DNA of 46,399 nucleotides from Nitrospiraceae bacterium (lineage in GTDB: Bacteria > Nitrospirota > Thermodesulfovibrionia > UBA6902). Of the stretch, positions 17,713 through 26,848 are shown piece by piece. The stretch is taken from positions 1 through 46,399 of the forward strand of contig QZJG01000058.1 in the NCBI GenBank assembly GCA_003599275.1. Reading direction: 5' to 3'. Both the position numbers and the translations under genes were made by a program. Numbering within the stretch: position 1 is the stretch's first letter; every line of letters starts with the position of its first letter. The notes beneath the pieces were generated by a model. That model ran no database searches. It worked only from the letters and a program-made list of their open reading frames with translations, and was not told the origin of the DNA.

Positions 17713-17853
17713 GTTTAAACCACTCTTGATTCTCACCTGACAACAATCACATGAGTGCACATCAAGCAGAATGTTTTTGGATTATGGATGCCAGGGTATC
17801 GCGCAACATGTTTTTTTCACCATACTCGCTCCACGTTTATGAATAATGTGGGA

Positions 17854-19302
17854 CTAAGCAACATGCTGTTTGAGGAAACCAAGAAGGAGCCTTACCCCGA
17901 TACCGGTTGCGCCTTTGGGAATGTAAGGCCTGTCTTTATCGGTCCACGCTGTTCCCGCTATATCGAGGTGAAGCCACGGCGCGTCATTTGCAAATTCACT
18001 GAGGAAATACGCCGAAGAGATGAGAGAGCCTGATCTCCCGCCGGAGTTTTTGAGGTCTGCTATATCGCTCTTTATATAATCCTTGTATTCTTCGAAAAGG
18101 GGCATCTGCCATACACGCTCGCATGTTTCCTCCGAGGCGTTCTTCATTTTTTCCAGCAGGGCTTCATCATTCCCCATCATCGCGATTGCCTCATTGCCGA
18201 AGGTAATCGAGCAGGCGCCCGTAAGGGTTGCAATATCAATGATTGCGGAAGGCTTAAACCTCTTTGCATATTCGATGGCGTCCGCGAGCGCGAGCCGTCC
18301 CTCGGCGTCCGTGCTTATTATCTCGATGCTCTTGCCGCTTATCGTCCTGACAACGTCCCCGGGTTTTGAGGCGCTTCCTCCGGGAAGGTTCTCGGCGGCA
18401 GGGAGAATTCCAATGATGTGGACCGGCATTTTCAATTCAGAGGCCGCCTTTATCGTCCCAAGCACTGCGGCCCCACCGGCCATATCGTATTTCATCTTCT
18501 CCATGCCTTCGCCCGGTTTTATTGAAATGCCCCCGCTGTCGAAGGTTATGGATTTACCTATAAGGGCCACCGGCCTGACGTTCCTGCCCTTATAAGTGAT
18601 GACAATAAATTTGGGCGGTTCATTGGAGCCTTTAGCAACGGAAAGATATGCGCCCATGCCGAGTCTTTCGGCCTCTTTTCGCTCAATGACCCTGACCGAT
18701 ACGTTTTTCAGAGAGCGCGCAGCTTTGACAAGGGCCGACGGCGTCATGTCATTTGAAGGCGTATTGACAAGATCGCGCGCAAAATGTGCCGCTGATGCCG
18801 TTGTTTCAATCCACCTTACCTGCTGCTGCAAATCTTCGCCTGAAAGTATTGTGAGCCTTTGGACCCCTCTCAGGTTTTGTTCTTTTTTATATCCGGTAAA
18901 GCTGTAATCGGCCAGCAGACCGCCTTCGATAAAATCCAGCGGGGAAAGTCCAATCGGAGAATTTACACCGGTGGAGAGCGCAATGTTCTTTATTTTCAGA
19001 TTGCCGAGATATGAGACCGCTTTTCCTCCTGCCCGCCTCAATTTTTCGTGGCTGAGGTCCTTTCTTTTTCCAAGACCGATTAACAGTATCCGGTCAGGCT
19101 TTATCGCCCCGCCGGTATGAAGGAGGCAGACTTCGTTATGTTTGCCGGTAAATTCTTCAGAAGATATTACGTCGCCGATCAGACCGTTCAGTGATTTGTC
19201 GATGCCATCGTAAGGCTTCAATCCTTCGCCTTCATGCAATGGCAATATCAATGCGTCACAGGCAAAGGCGGTTTCAGTAATGTTGCGAATGTTAATTTTC
19301 AT
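17854..19302 (-). CDS. pepA: Leucyl aminopeptidase PepA
   Basis: A 482-residue M17 cytosol aminopeptidase that removes N-terminal residues. The N-terminal macro-like domain covers about residues 1-150. The catalytic domain has metal and active-site signatures GKSITFDSGGISIKP, MKYDMAGGAAV, and the family signature STDAEGRLALADA. The C-terminus is the usual GATGIGVRLLLGFL. The family normally forms hexamers with two metal ions per subunit. The 17713-17853 gap before it holds nothing I recognise. Confidence 0.96.
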   Translation of the reverse strand: MKINIRNITETAFACDALILPLHEGEGLKPYDGIDKSLNGLIGDVISSEEFTGKHNEVCLLHTGGAIKPDRILLIGLGKRKDLSHEKLRRAGGKAVSYLGNLKIKNIALSTGVNSPIGLSPLDFIEGGLLADYSFTGYKKEQNLRGVQRLTILSGEDLQQQVRWIETTASAAHFARDLVNTPSNDMTPSALVKAARSLKNVSVRVIERKEAERLGMGAYLSVAKGSNEPPKFIVITYKGRNVRPVALIGKSITFDSGGISIKPGEGMEKMKYDMAGGAAVLGTIKAASELKMPVHIIGILPAAENLPGGSASKPGDVVRTISGKSIEIISTDAEGRLALADAIEYAKRFKPSAIIDIATLTGACSITFGNEAIAMMGNDEALLEKMKNASEETCERVWQMPLFEEYKDYIKSDIADLKNSGGRSGSLISSAYFLSEFANDAPWLHLDIAGTAWTDKDRPYIPKGATGIGVRLLLGFLKQHVA

Positions 19303-19342
19303 AATACGAATATTTTATCAAAAATTTCTTTGTCCTTGTCCC

Positions 19343-20923
19343 TCATTTGAATAAGTCAGGCATCTTTTTTCTGGCTATCGCCAATCTCTCGTCGAATTCC
19401 ATATCGCTCTTTCCGAGAAAGTTGAAAAGGATTTTCGCCAGGCCGGACTTCCAGTTGCCTAAAACCGTCCTCAGTGTCCAATTGAAGTTGTATTTTAATC
19501 CCCTTGTAAGGACAAAGAAGAACACGGCAGGCTCGATTGTCCGCTTCACGAAAAAGAAGAGACTGTCGGTCAGCATCACATGGACAACGCTCCTTTTTGC
19601 TTTTGGCTTATTCAGGGGTTTAATTAAAAACCGTGGGATATACGGCGTCATATAAAGCAGCTTATTGAAATATGTCGTATCGATCTTGACCATGTATCTT
19701 GTGAGATACGCCTCGGGGTCCACTATTTTTTCCTCCAAGGCCCTTTCAGTAAGAAGCGTACCCGGAAAGAATGTCAGATGCGCAAGCGATATGGTATAAG
19801 GCCTCGGCAGCCTGGACATTTGTTTTATGCTTTCCATCTCGTCTTCTTCTGTTTCATATGGATTGTCCACTATCATCTCGTAATAAGGCGCTACCTTGCT
19901 TTCCACGAGAAGCCCGGCCGCCTTCATAACTGTTGCAAAGGGAACTCTCCTTTTATAAATCTCGAAATTGACGTGGTCGCTTCCTGTCTGAATACCCATA
20001 ACAACCACGCACAATCCCGCATCTTTGAGCATAAACAGCTTTTCCCTGTCTAACATTGTCGGTATCGCTCTTACTATAAAAGGCAGGTTGATATGTCTTT
20101 TGTATTTCTCGCAAAACTTCTCAAGCCATTCCCTGTTATGGGCAAAGAAGCAGTCATCCTCGAAATTTATATACAGGACATAAGGGTCTTTTTTTACCCC
20201 CTTTAATTCGTTAATGCAGCTTTCAACCGACCTTTCCCTTATTTTCTTCCCGAAGACCTTGACAAGATAAGAATTCGCGCAATATCCGCAGGTAAAAGGA
20301 CAGCCCCTTGTCGTCAACATCATGTGGCATGTGCCGCCGTATATCGCATACTTCCGGAAAAGCTTCGGGGTCCGGGCGAAATTATATATGCTGTTTTTAT
20401 GTAACCCGTAGTAATAGTCAGGCAGGTATTCCTGAAACGGCAGGATGTCCAGGTCCATCTCAGGAGGGTTATCAGGCTGTTTTATGATTTCCCCCCTGCA
20501 ATTGACCCATATGCCCGGAATCTCCGGAAGGACCTCTTTCCCTTTATGGAGGAGGTGCTCCAGTAATGACACTATGACTGTTTCTCCTTCACCGAGACAT
20601 ATATAGTCGGCATACTTTAAACATTCATCAGGTTTGACGGTTACATGCACCCCGCCCCAGATTATCGGGGCCTGAAACTTTTCGCGCAAAAGACGGGTGA
20701 GATTTCTGGCGGGATAAAATTCGATAGACATAAGACTTATACCGATCAAATCAGGATTATATTCCCTGATAAAACCCTCTACCGCGGGATCCAGTTCAAG
20801 CTCCAGGTACCCCGGCAAAAGCAGTATCCGGGCGTCATGCCCTTTGTCCCGCACGTTGGCGGCTATACACTTTAAGCCCGTGACGCATGCGTTGGATTGT
20901 AGTGAGACAAGCAAACACTTCAT
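19343..20923 (-). CDS. B12-binding-type radical SAM protein
   Basis: A 526-residue protein. Residues 1-125 form a Rossmann-like cobalamin-binding domain (without the classical DxHxxG motif). The radical SAM core follows, with the 4Fe-4S ligands Cys208, Cys212 and Cys215 in RGCPFTCGYC. A C-terminal region of about 150 residues is family-specific. Enzymes of this class methylate or rearrange unactivated carbons in lipids, antibiotics or cofactors, but the substrate is not predictable here. It is divergent from a second gene of the same class at 21086, across a 162-base gap. Confidence 0.88.
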   Translation of the reverse strand: MKCLLVSLQSNACVTGLKCIAANVRDKGHDARILLLPGYLELELDPAVEGFIREYNPDLIGISLMSIEFYPARNLTRLLREKFQAPIIWGGVHVTVKPDECLKYADYICLGEGETVIVSLLEHLLHKGKEVLPEIPGIWVNCRGEIIKQPDNPPEMDLDILPFQEYLPDYYYGLHKNSIYNFARTPKLFRKYAIYGGTCHMMLTTRGCPFTCGYCANSYLVKVFGKKIRERSVESCINELKGVKKDPYVLYINFEDDCFFAHNREWLEKFCEKYKRHINLPFIVRAIPTMLDREKLFMLKDAGLCVVVMGIQTGSDHVNFEIYKRRVPFATVMKAAGLLVESKVAPYYEMIVDNPYETEEDEMESIKQMSRLPRPYTISLAHLTFFPGTLLTERALEEKIVDPEAYLTRYMVKIDTTYFNKLLYMTPYIPRFLIKPLNKPKAKRSVVHVMLTDSLFFFVKRTIEPAVFFFVLTRGLKYNFNWTLRTVLGNWKSGLAKILFNFLGKSDMEFDERLAIARKKMPDLFK

Positions 20924-21069
20924 TTATTTTTCTGACCAAGCCGGTATTTTGAAGCAGCGACTGTTCCAATCGATCAATTCAGGTTTATATTAAAGCTTTG
21001 ACATTAAACAGTCAATAAAGCATGACGTTTCTGTTCCGGGCGCTTTTTAAAAAACTTTTTCGGATAGGT

Positions 21070-21075
21070 TATAAT
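21070..21075 (+). promoter_or_regulatory. Candidate -10 box close to the radical SAM gene start
   Basis: A perfect TATAAT at 21070-21075, but no good -35 box at the expected distance. The predicted start near 21082 would leave only about 4 bases before the ATG at 21086, which also lacks a ribosome site. This fits a leaderless message, or a chance match. Confidence 0.3.
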
Positions 21076-21085
21076 ATACGTCCGA

Positions 21086-22504
21086 ATGAATATTTCTTTA
21101 ATAAAAGTAAGAGAGCCCTCTGTAAGCATCCCCGAAGTAACGCCGCCTCTGGGTATTATGTACCTTGCCGGTTATCTGAGAAAATACCGGCCGGGGAAAG
21201 ACAATCTGAGTTTGTCGGACCTTTCCGTTCAGAGCAAAGAGCAGGCGCTTGAAGGCCTGAGGGACGCCGATGTAATAGGCCTGTCAACGACAAACAGGGA
21301 CGGACGGTATCTGACAGGGATCATCAAAGACGTCCGGGCGATAAATAAAAATGCCACGCTGGTTTTGGGGGGGCCTATAGTTTCAAGCTTCATGAATGAG
21401 CTCTACGGCAGCTTTGATATTGATTTTGCAGTGGCCCATGAAGGAGAGCGGACCTTTCTGGAAGTTATTGAAAAGCTTGACAGCACCAATACGCCGCTTG
21501 AACAGATAAAAGGCATCGTATACCGCAACGGCACAAGCCGCTTCACCGGCAGGAGAGAGACCATAGAAGACCTTGACGATGAAATACCTTTTCCTGCGTG
21601 GGACCTCATTCTTGAAAGGCCTCTTTCAGAGGGATACTGGAAGAACAAAAGCTTTGCTTTTTACCGGATGGGTAAAAAATACATGGGGCTTTTTACATCC
21701 CGAGGGTGTCCCTACAAATGCATATACTGTCACGACATTTTCGCAAAGCGGTTCAGGGCCCATTCAGCCGAAAGGGTAGTTGCCGAACTTGAACACCTTC
21801 ATAAAAATTACGGCCTCAGGGACTTTGAATTTTATGACGACACTTTTAATTTCGACAAGGAACGGACCAGGAAGATCTGTGCTCTCATAGGTGAGAAGCA
21901 GTTGAAAATAAACCTCTACTTTCCCAATGGCTTAAGGGCCGACAGGCTGGAAAAAGACATAGTCGAGAAAATGGCGAAAGCCGGCACAAAGGTCATGTGT
22001 TTTGCTATCGAGACCGTGTCCGAAAGATTACAGAAGCTCCTGCAGAGAAACCTGCAATTTGAAAATATAAACAGCATGATTGATGTCGCGGTAAAAAACG
22101 GGATACACGCAGAGGGTTTCTTCATGATCGGGCATCCGACTGAAACAAAAAAGGAAATGCTTGATACGATAAACTTTGCCGCAAAATCATCTTTGCACTC
22201 GGCGGCCTTTTCAATCGCCATCCCGCAGAAAGGGACGGAGCTTTTTACAAAATATATAGGGGAGAAAAAGACCCAGAACCTGGGAGAGGGTTATTATGAA
22301 TATTCGAGCTCAATATCCGAAGTCCCGCCGAATGAGGTCAGGAAACTCCTCGCATATACCTTTATCAAATTTTATCTGAGGCCCGGAAGAGTTCTCAGGA
22401 TACTTAAAACCTTTCCGCCAAGCTTTATCTTCAGCAGAAGATTCATGGTCCAGATCCACAAGTGGCTGGATGTAGTTTTCCACAGCAGCAACCACTCCAA
22501 ATAA
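21086..22504 (+). CDS. B12-binding-type radical SAM protein (divergent partner)
   Basis: A 472-residue protein with the same layout as its divergent neighbour: a Rossmann-like domain at residues 1-135, then a radical SAM core with Cys208, Cys212 and Cys215 in RGCPYKCIYC, then a helical C-terminal part. PPLGIMYLAGYL near the N-terminus is typical of the B12-binding radical SAM superfamily. The two proteins share fold and cluster position but are clearly different in sequence, so they are related enzymes rather than recent duplicates. It ends 58 bases before rmlA. A role in modifying a lipid or sugar carrier is possible but only a guess. Confidence 0.88.
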   Translation: MNISLIKVREPSVSIPEVTPPLGIMYLAGYLRKYRPGKDNLSLSDLSVQSKEQALEGLRDADVIGLSTTNRDGRYLTGIIKDVRAINKNATLVLGGPIVSSFMNELYGSFDIDFAVAHEGERTFLEVIEKLDSTNTPLEQIKGIVYRNGTSRFTGRRETIEDLDDEIPFPAWDLILERPLSEGYWKNKSFAFYRMGKKYMGLFTSRGCPYKCIYCHDIFAKRFRAHSAERVVAELEHLHKNYGLRDFEFYDDTFNFDKERTRKICALIGEKQLKINLYFPNGLRADRLEKDIVEKMAKAGTKVMCFAIETVSERLQKLLQRNLQFENINSMIDVAVKNGIHAEGFFMIGHPTETKKEMLDTINFAAKSSLHSAAFSIAIPQKGTELFTKYIGEKKTQNLGEGYYEYSSSISEVPPNEVRKLLAYTFIKFYLRPGRVLRILKTFPPSFIFSRRFMVQIHKWLDVVFHSSNHSK

Positions 22505-22524
22505 TACAGGAAGCAAATAACTAT

Positions 22525-22553
22525 TTGAAGTTATTCAGAGCTTTGGTTATTAT
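22525..22553 (+). promoter_or_regulatory. Sigma-70 promoter of the rml operon
   Basis: TTGAAG (22525-22530) and TATTAT (22548-22553) are 17 bases apart. The start site would be near 22560, only about 3 bases before the rmlA ATG (22563). That ATG has no ribosome site, so the operon may begin with a leaderless message. Confidence 0.45.
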
Positions 22554-22562
22554 AAACAATTC

Positions 22563-23630
22563 ATGAAAGCCATCATTCTCAGCGGCGGTAAAGGCACAAG
22601 GTTAAGACCTCTGACTTATTCGGGCGCGAAACAGCTCGTGCCCGTCGCCAACAAGCCGGTCCTCTTTTACTGCATAGAAAACATTGTCGAGGCGGGGATA
22701 AAGGACGTCGGTATCATTATTTCACCTGAAACAGGGCAGGAGATAAAAGATACCGTGGGAGACGGAGGCCGCTGGGGCATTGACATCAAATACATTACCC
22801 AGGACGTGCCGGGCGGGTTGGCCCATGCCATCAAAATAGCTCACGATTTCTTGGCGGATTCCCCGTTCGTTATGTACCTGGGAGACAATCTCATCGGCGC
22901 CGGCATAGATAAATTTGTCGATGAATTCCAGAAAAACAGGCCCGATGCCCTGATTCTCCTTAAAGAAGTTGAGGACCCCAGGCAATTCGGAGTTGCGGAG
23001 GTTTCCAGTGACGGGAAGGTCATCAGACTTATCGAGAAGCCCGAAGCGCCGCCTTCAAATCTTGCCCTTGTGGGGATATATCTTTTTTCCCCTGAAATCC
23101 ACAATGCCATAGAAAGAATAAGACCTTCGCGAAGGGGAGAGCTCGAGATAACGGACGCCATTCAGGAGCTTATTCAAATGGGCTCCAATGTCGAAAGTTT
23201 TGTCCTTGACATGTGGTGGCTCGATACCGGGAAAAAGGACGATCTCCTTACTGCGAATGCGATTGTCCTGGATGATCGGCTGAAAGGCAATATCAGCGGG
23301 ACAGTCGATAATTCCAGCAGAATTCTCGGACGTGTTGCCGTCGGCAAGGGTTCGGTCATAAAGGACAGCACCATAAGGGGGCCTGTTGTTATCGGGGACA
23401 ATACCGTTATTGAAAATTCTTTTATCGGTCCCCACACAAGCATCGGCAGCTATGTGAAGATCATTAAATCATCTGTTGAGCATTCGGTCATAATGAACGA
23501 AAGCGAATTAAGGGACATAGAAAGACTGGAAGAGAGCCTCGTCGGACGCAGGGTAAGAATTATCGAAAACAGAAAAACCCATAAGGCCCTGAGATTGATG
23601 CTTGGAGACGATTCAGTAGTGGAGGTATAG
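22563..23630 (+). CDS. rmlA: Glucose-1-phosphate thymidylyltransferase, long form
   Basis: A 355-residue nucleotidyltransferase that makes dTDP-glucose from glucose-1-phosphate and dTTP. The nucleotide-binding motif GGKGTRLRPLT is at residues 9-19. YLGDNL carries the Mg-binding Asp, and LIEKP and GIYLF mark the sugar site. Residues about 240-340 add left-handed beta-helix hexapeptides (ISGTVDN, IRGPVVIG, IENSFIG). This is the long form (about 355 residues) rather than the 290-residue E. coli type. It is the first gene of the rml operon. Confidence 0.94.
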   Translation: MKAIILSGGKGTRLRPLTYSGAKQLVPVANKPVLFYCIENIVEAGIKDVGIIISPETGQEIKDTVGDGGRWGIDIKYITQDVPGGLAHAIKIAHDFLADSPFVMYLGDNLIGAGIDKFVDEFQKNRPDALILLKEVEDPRQFGVAEVSSDGKVIRLIEKPEAPPSNLALVGIYLFSPEIHNAIERIRPSRRGELEITDAIQELIQMGSNVESFVLDMWWLDTGKKDDLLTANAIVLDDRLKGNISGTVDNSSRILGRVAVGKGSVIKDSTIRGPVVIGDNTVIENSFIGPHTSIGSYVKIIKSSVEHSVIMNESELRDIERLEESLVGRRVRIIENRKTHKALRLMLGDDSVVEV

Positions 23631-23632
23631 TA

Positions 23633-24073
23633 TTGGAAGGACTTCAGATAAAAGAATTAACGCCTTTTAACGACCATCGCGGCTGGCTTGCTGAAGTAAT
23701 AAGGGAGGACGATTCCGAATTCCGGCCTGCCATGTCATACCTTTCAATGACCAGACCGGGACTTGTCAGAGGCCCTCATGAGCACAGGGAGCAGACGGAT
23801 TATTTCTGTTTCATCGGCAGGTTCACAATATATCTGTGGGACAACAGGAAGACGTCCGCTACTTACGGAGAGAGAAAGGTCGTGGATACAAAAGATGTTC
23901 CTGTTGTAGTCATTGTGCCTCCCGGCATTGTACATGCTTATAAAAATATCGACGTGCGCGATGCGCTGGTCATCAACCTTCCGGACAGGCTCTACAAAGG
24001 ACGTGGGAAGACGGAGCCGATCGATGAGATAAGATATGAAGATGACCTTTCATCTCCTTACAGGATAGAGTGA
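23633..24073 (+). CDS. rmlC: dTDP-4-dehydrorhamnose 3,5-epimerase-like cupin (short form)
   Basis: A 146-residue cupin in the RmlC position. TTG is the start, set 6 bases after a perfect GGAGGT, and the gene begins 3 bases after rmlA. NDHRGWLAEV corresponds to the family DERG segment, LVRGPHEH to RGLHxQ with the catalytic His, and VPPGIVHAY to the conserved IPxGxAHGF strand. DxRGL is lost (RGP instead of RGL), and the protein is about 35 residues shorter than classical RmlC. Operon context argues for 3,5-epimerisation; a 3,4-ketoisomerase-type activity is a less likely alternative. Confidence 0.82.
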   Translation: MEGLQIKELTPFNDHRGWLAEVIREDDSEFRPAMSYLSMTRPGLVRGPHEHREQTDYFCFIGRFTIYLWDNRKTSATYGERKVVDTKDVPVVVIVPPGIVHAYKNIDVRDALVINLPDRLYKGRGKTEPIDEIRYEDDLSSPYRIE

Positions 24074-25098
24074 TGAAACTGCTTGTTACCGGGGGCGCGG
24101 GTTTTATAGGATCGAATTACGTCAGACATGTGCTGACAGCCCATCCTGATTATCAGGTAATCAATTTCGATAAACTCACATACGCCGGCAATCTTGGAAA
24201 TCTGAAGGACGTCGAGTCGTCACCGAACTATACTTTTGTCAGGGGCGATATTTGCGACAGGAACGCTTTTGAAGGTCTTGAATTTGACGCGGTTGTGAAT
24301 TTCGCTGCGGAAAGCCATGTTGACAGGAGCATACTTGACGCCTCTCCGTTCCTGCGTACCAATGTCATGGGCACGCATAATCTGCTCGAAATTGTGCGCC
24401 GGAGGGGGTGCGCCCTTTTGCATGTTTCCACTGATGAGGTCTATGGGTCGACCGCAGAGGGGTTTTTCAATGAGGACTCGCCGCTTCAGCCCAACAGTCC
24501 CTATGCGGCAAGCAAGGCCTCTTCCGACCTCCTTGTCAGGGCGTATGTCGAGACATACAAAGTCAGGGCAATGACAACGAGGTGCTCGAATAACTACGGG
24601 CCTTATCAATTCCCTGAGAAACTTGTTCCTCTTGTGATCATCAATGCACTTAACGGCAGGCCGGTGCCTGTTTATGGTGACGGCATGAATGTGAGGGACT
24701 GGATCTATGTTGAAGACCATTGTAAGGCCGTCGATATGGTTTTGCATAATGGCAAAGCAGGCGAAGTTTATAATATCGGTTCAAGGAACGAACGGCCCAA
24801 TATTGAAGTGATAAAATTACTGCTCAGGAAGGTCGCCCAAAGGACCGGGCGGAATGAAGATGATCTCCTGAATCTTATAACCTTTGTTAAGGACCGGGCC
24901 GGGCATGACAGGAGATACGCGATTGACCCTGTGAAGATGGAGAGACAGCTTGGCTGGGGTCCGGACATGAGTTTTGATCAGGGGATTTTGAAGACTATTG
25001 ACTGGTATATCTCGAACAGGGACTGGTGGCAGGGGATCACCTCCGGCGAATACATGAAGTATTATGATACTCAGTATGGTGAAAGACTGAAGAAGTGA
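24073..25098 (+). CDS. rmlB: dTDP-glucose 4,6-dehydratase
   Basis: A 341-residue extended SDR that converts dTDP-glucose to dTDP-4-keto-6-deoxyglucose using bound NAD. The NAD motif is TGGAGFIGSN (6-15). The catalytic residues are Thr120-Asp121-Glu122 in STDEVYG and Tyr144/Lys148 in SPYAASK. RCSNNYGPYQFPEKLVPL and VYGDGMNVRDWIYVEDH are specific to this enzyme. The ATG overlaps the rmlC stop by one base, so translation is coupled. Length and motifs are normal. Confidence 0.97.
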   Translation: MKLLVTGGAGFIGSNYVRHVLTAHPDYQVINFDKLTYAGNLGNLKDVESSPNYTFVRGDICDRNAFEGLEFDAVVNFAAESHVDRSILDASPFLRTNVMGTHNLLEIVRRRGCALLHVSTDEVYGSTAEGFFNEDSPLQPNSPYAASKASSDLLVRAYVETYKVRAMTTRCSNNYGPYQFPEKLVPLVIINALNGRPVPVYGDGMNVRDWIYVEDHCKAVDMVLHNGKAGEVYNIGSRNERPNIEVIKLLLRKVAQRTGRNEDDLLNLITFVKDRAGHDRRYAIDPVKMERQLGWGPDMSFDQGILKTIDWYISNRDWWQGITSGEYMKYYDTQYGERLKK

Positions 25099-25111
25099 GA
25101 GGGGGATTGCG

Positions 25112-25936
25112 TTGAAGATCGCATTGACCGGTTCAAACGGCATGTTGGGTTGCGACATCAAAAAGGTCTTCACTGACGTTGAGCTTACGGCCTTCACGCG
25201 CAGTGATTTCGACATCACTGATCTCGATAAATCAATTGAAGCAATAAAACGGACAAAACCGGATTACCTGATACACGCCGCGGCTTATACCGACGTGGAC
25301 GGAAGCGAGCTTGATCCGGAGAAGGCTTATCTCGTAAACGGGATCGGGACGAGGAACATTACGATTGCCTGTGAAGAAATTAAATGCCCTGTCATCTACA
25401 TCAGCTCCGATTACGTGTTTGACGGAGCTAAACAGGGACCGTATGATGAGTGGGACAGGCCCAATCCGATAAATAAATACGGACGTTCAAAACTCCTCGG
25501 CGAGCAGTTTGTAACTTCTCTCACGAACAGGTTCTATATTGTCAGGACGTCGTGGCTTTACGGGAAGAACGGGAAGAATTTTGTCGATACGATAATAAGG
25601 CTTTTGCAGGAGAGAGAAGAGCTGGATGTTGTGGATGATCAGGTCGGCTCTCCGACTTTTACATATGACCTTGCCGTGAAGTTGAGGGAGCTTGTCGGCA
25701 AAGGTTACGGAATTTATCACATAACAAACTCGTTGCGATGTTCATGGCACGGATTCGCCGTTGAGATAGCAAGGGCAAAAGGTATAAACAAAAAGATCAA
25801 TCCGACGACTTCCGATAAATTCAAACGTCCCGCCCAAAGACCCGCCTTTTCCGTGCTTGGCAATACTATGCTGAGACTTGAAGGTATAAAAGAATTGCGG
25901 GACTGGAAAGAGGCCCTGAAGGATTATCTGGTTTGA
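25112..25936 (+). CDS. rmlD: dTDP-4-dehydrorhamnose reductase
   Basis: A 274-residue SDR that reduces dTDP-4-dehydrorhamnose to dTDP-L-rhamnose, the last step of the pathway. The nucleotide-binding loop is TGSNGMLG (6-13). The active site has Ser99-Asp100 (SSDYVFDG) and Tyr123/Lys127 (YGRSK). The TTG start follows a GAGAGGGGG ribosome site. It is the last gene of the operon, followed within 11 bases by a strong terminator. Confidence 0.94.
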   Translation: MKIALTGSNGMLGCDIKKVFTDVELTAFTRSDFDITDLDKSIEAIKRTKPDYLIHAAAYTDVDGSELDPEKAYLVNGIGTRNITIACEEIKCPVIYISSDYVFDGAKQGPYDEWDRPNPINKYGRSKLLGEQFVTSLTNRFYIVRTSWLYGKNGKNFVDTIIRLLQEREELDVVDDQVGSPTFTYDLAVKLRELVGKGYGIYHITNSLRCSWHGFAVEIARAKGINKKINPTTSDKFKRPAQRPAFSVLGNTMLRLEGIKELRDWKEALKDYLV

Positions 25937-25946
25937 TAAAACAATA

Positions 25947-25979
25947 AAAAACCCGTCCTGATTTTCAGGACGGGTTTTT
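25947..25979. terminator. Bidirectional rho-independent terminator after rmlD
   Basis: A perfect 15-base stem (AAAAACCCGTCCTGA and its complement) with a TTT loop, A-rich on the left and T-rich on the right. It can therefore end both the plus-strand rml operon and the minus-strand PEP-CTERM gene that stops at 26002. A near copy lies at 27104-27135. Confidence 0.9.
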
Positions 25980-26001
25980 ATTTACGACATATCGCAAGAG
26001 T

Positions 26002-26772
26002 TTATTTGTTGAATTTCTTTCTTGCTAATATGAGCCCTGTTAATCCTGCGCCCAGAAGAAGAAGCGTGCCGGGTTCAGGTACGTCGATCGGGTCTCCGCC
26101 GACAGTAATGCCGTCGAAAGCAAGACCTGAATCATATATTTGATCGCTCCAATCCACAACTCCGAACTCCAGGACATAGTTGCCTGCTGCTGCAATTGTG
26201 TAAGTGGATTCAACCCAGCCTGTATGTCCGCAACCGGTGCTATAGCAGGCCCCGGAATAGCCGCCTAACGGCGCCCAACTCGAGCCAGGACTAATGGTCA
26301 CCAGTGCGGGGTTTATCGTCGCTGCGATCGGAGGCATTCCGAACCCAGGAACTGTGCTGCCGCCGGGGGTCGTCCTTGCTGTAAACAGCAGCGCTACCTC
26401 GTTAAGTGATGAGTCAAGGAGACGAGACCAAGCGTAGTCAGCATACCCTGCCCCGTCGGAAGTCACATAGTTGAACCAAAAATTCAGGTCCTCTCCAGCA
26501 TTGGCCGAGAACACAGAAGAGCGCACCCTTGATCCGTCGGTGCCCCCGATATAGGGAAGACCTAATCCTGTGATTCCGCTATTGCTTGAAACATAACCGT
26601 ATTGACTGCCGCCGGATGGCGCCAGAGTTACAACACCATTTGCGCCTAATGCGCCGGCATTACCTTCGATAGTCCATGACGCTGGAATGCCCAAATCGAA
26701 CATGCCGGCTGCCCATGCACCAGCAGGGACAAACATGGCAATTGCCATTAAAACAAGTAATATTTTTTTCAT
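26002..26772 (-). CDS. PEP-CTERM sorting-domain protein 1
   Basis: A 256-residue exported protein. The Sec signal peptide covers residues 1-21 (ending AWA). The mature part is Gly/Ser/Ala/Tyr-rich, beta-sandwich-like and of a type recurrent among PEP-CTERM proteins (residues 22-230). The sorting tail is VPEPGTLLLLGAGLTGL plus ARKK (231-256), the recognition and processing site for exosortase. A good GGAGGT ribosome site lies 6 bases before the ATG. Transcription is predicted from the sigma-54 promoter at 26833-26848. The first codons and last 26 codons closely match PEP-CTERM protein 2, but the middle does not. Its job on the surface or in the polysaccharide matrix is unknown. Confidence 0.92.
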   Translation of the reverse strand: MKKILLVLMAIAMFVPAGAWAAGMFDLGIPASWTIEGNAGALGANGVVTLAPSGGSQYGYVSSNSGITGLGLPYIGGTDGSRVRSSVFSANAGEDLNFWFNYVTSDGAGYADYAWSRLLDSSLNEVALLFTARTTPGGSTVPGFGMPPIAATINPALVTISPGSSWAPLGGYSGACYSTGCGHTGWVESTYTIAAAGNYVLEFGVVDWSDQIYDSGLAFDGITVGGDPIDVPEPGTLLLLGAGLTGLILARKKFNK

Positions 26773-26832
26773 CTTTACACCTCCTTTCTATAATTGGATT
26801 TTAAATTTGTCAGCATTGTTAAATCTTGTAAA

Positions 26833-26848
26833 AGCAAACGCTGTGCCA
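26833..26848 (-). promoter_or_regulatory. Sigma-54 (-24/-12) promoter of PEP-CTERM gene 1
   Basis: Read on the minus strand: TGGCAC-AGCGT-TTGCT, a full match to the RpoN consensus TGGCACR-N4-TTGCW with correct GG-N10-GC spacing. The predicted start is near 26823, about 50 bases before the ATG. The same element is conserved exactly 1,000 bases away before PEP-CTERM gene 2. Confidence 0.82.

Noticed and set aside
17755..18033. 92-residue plus-strand frame near the end of pepA
   Set aside because: Most of it is antisense to the conserved PepA C-terminus, and it has no domain or ribosome site.
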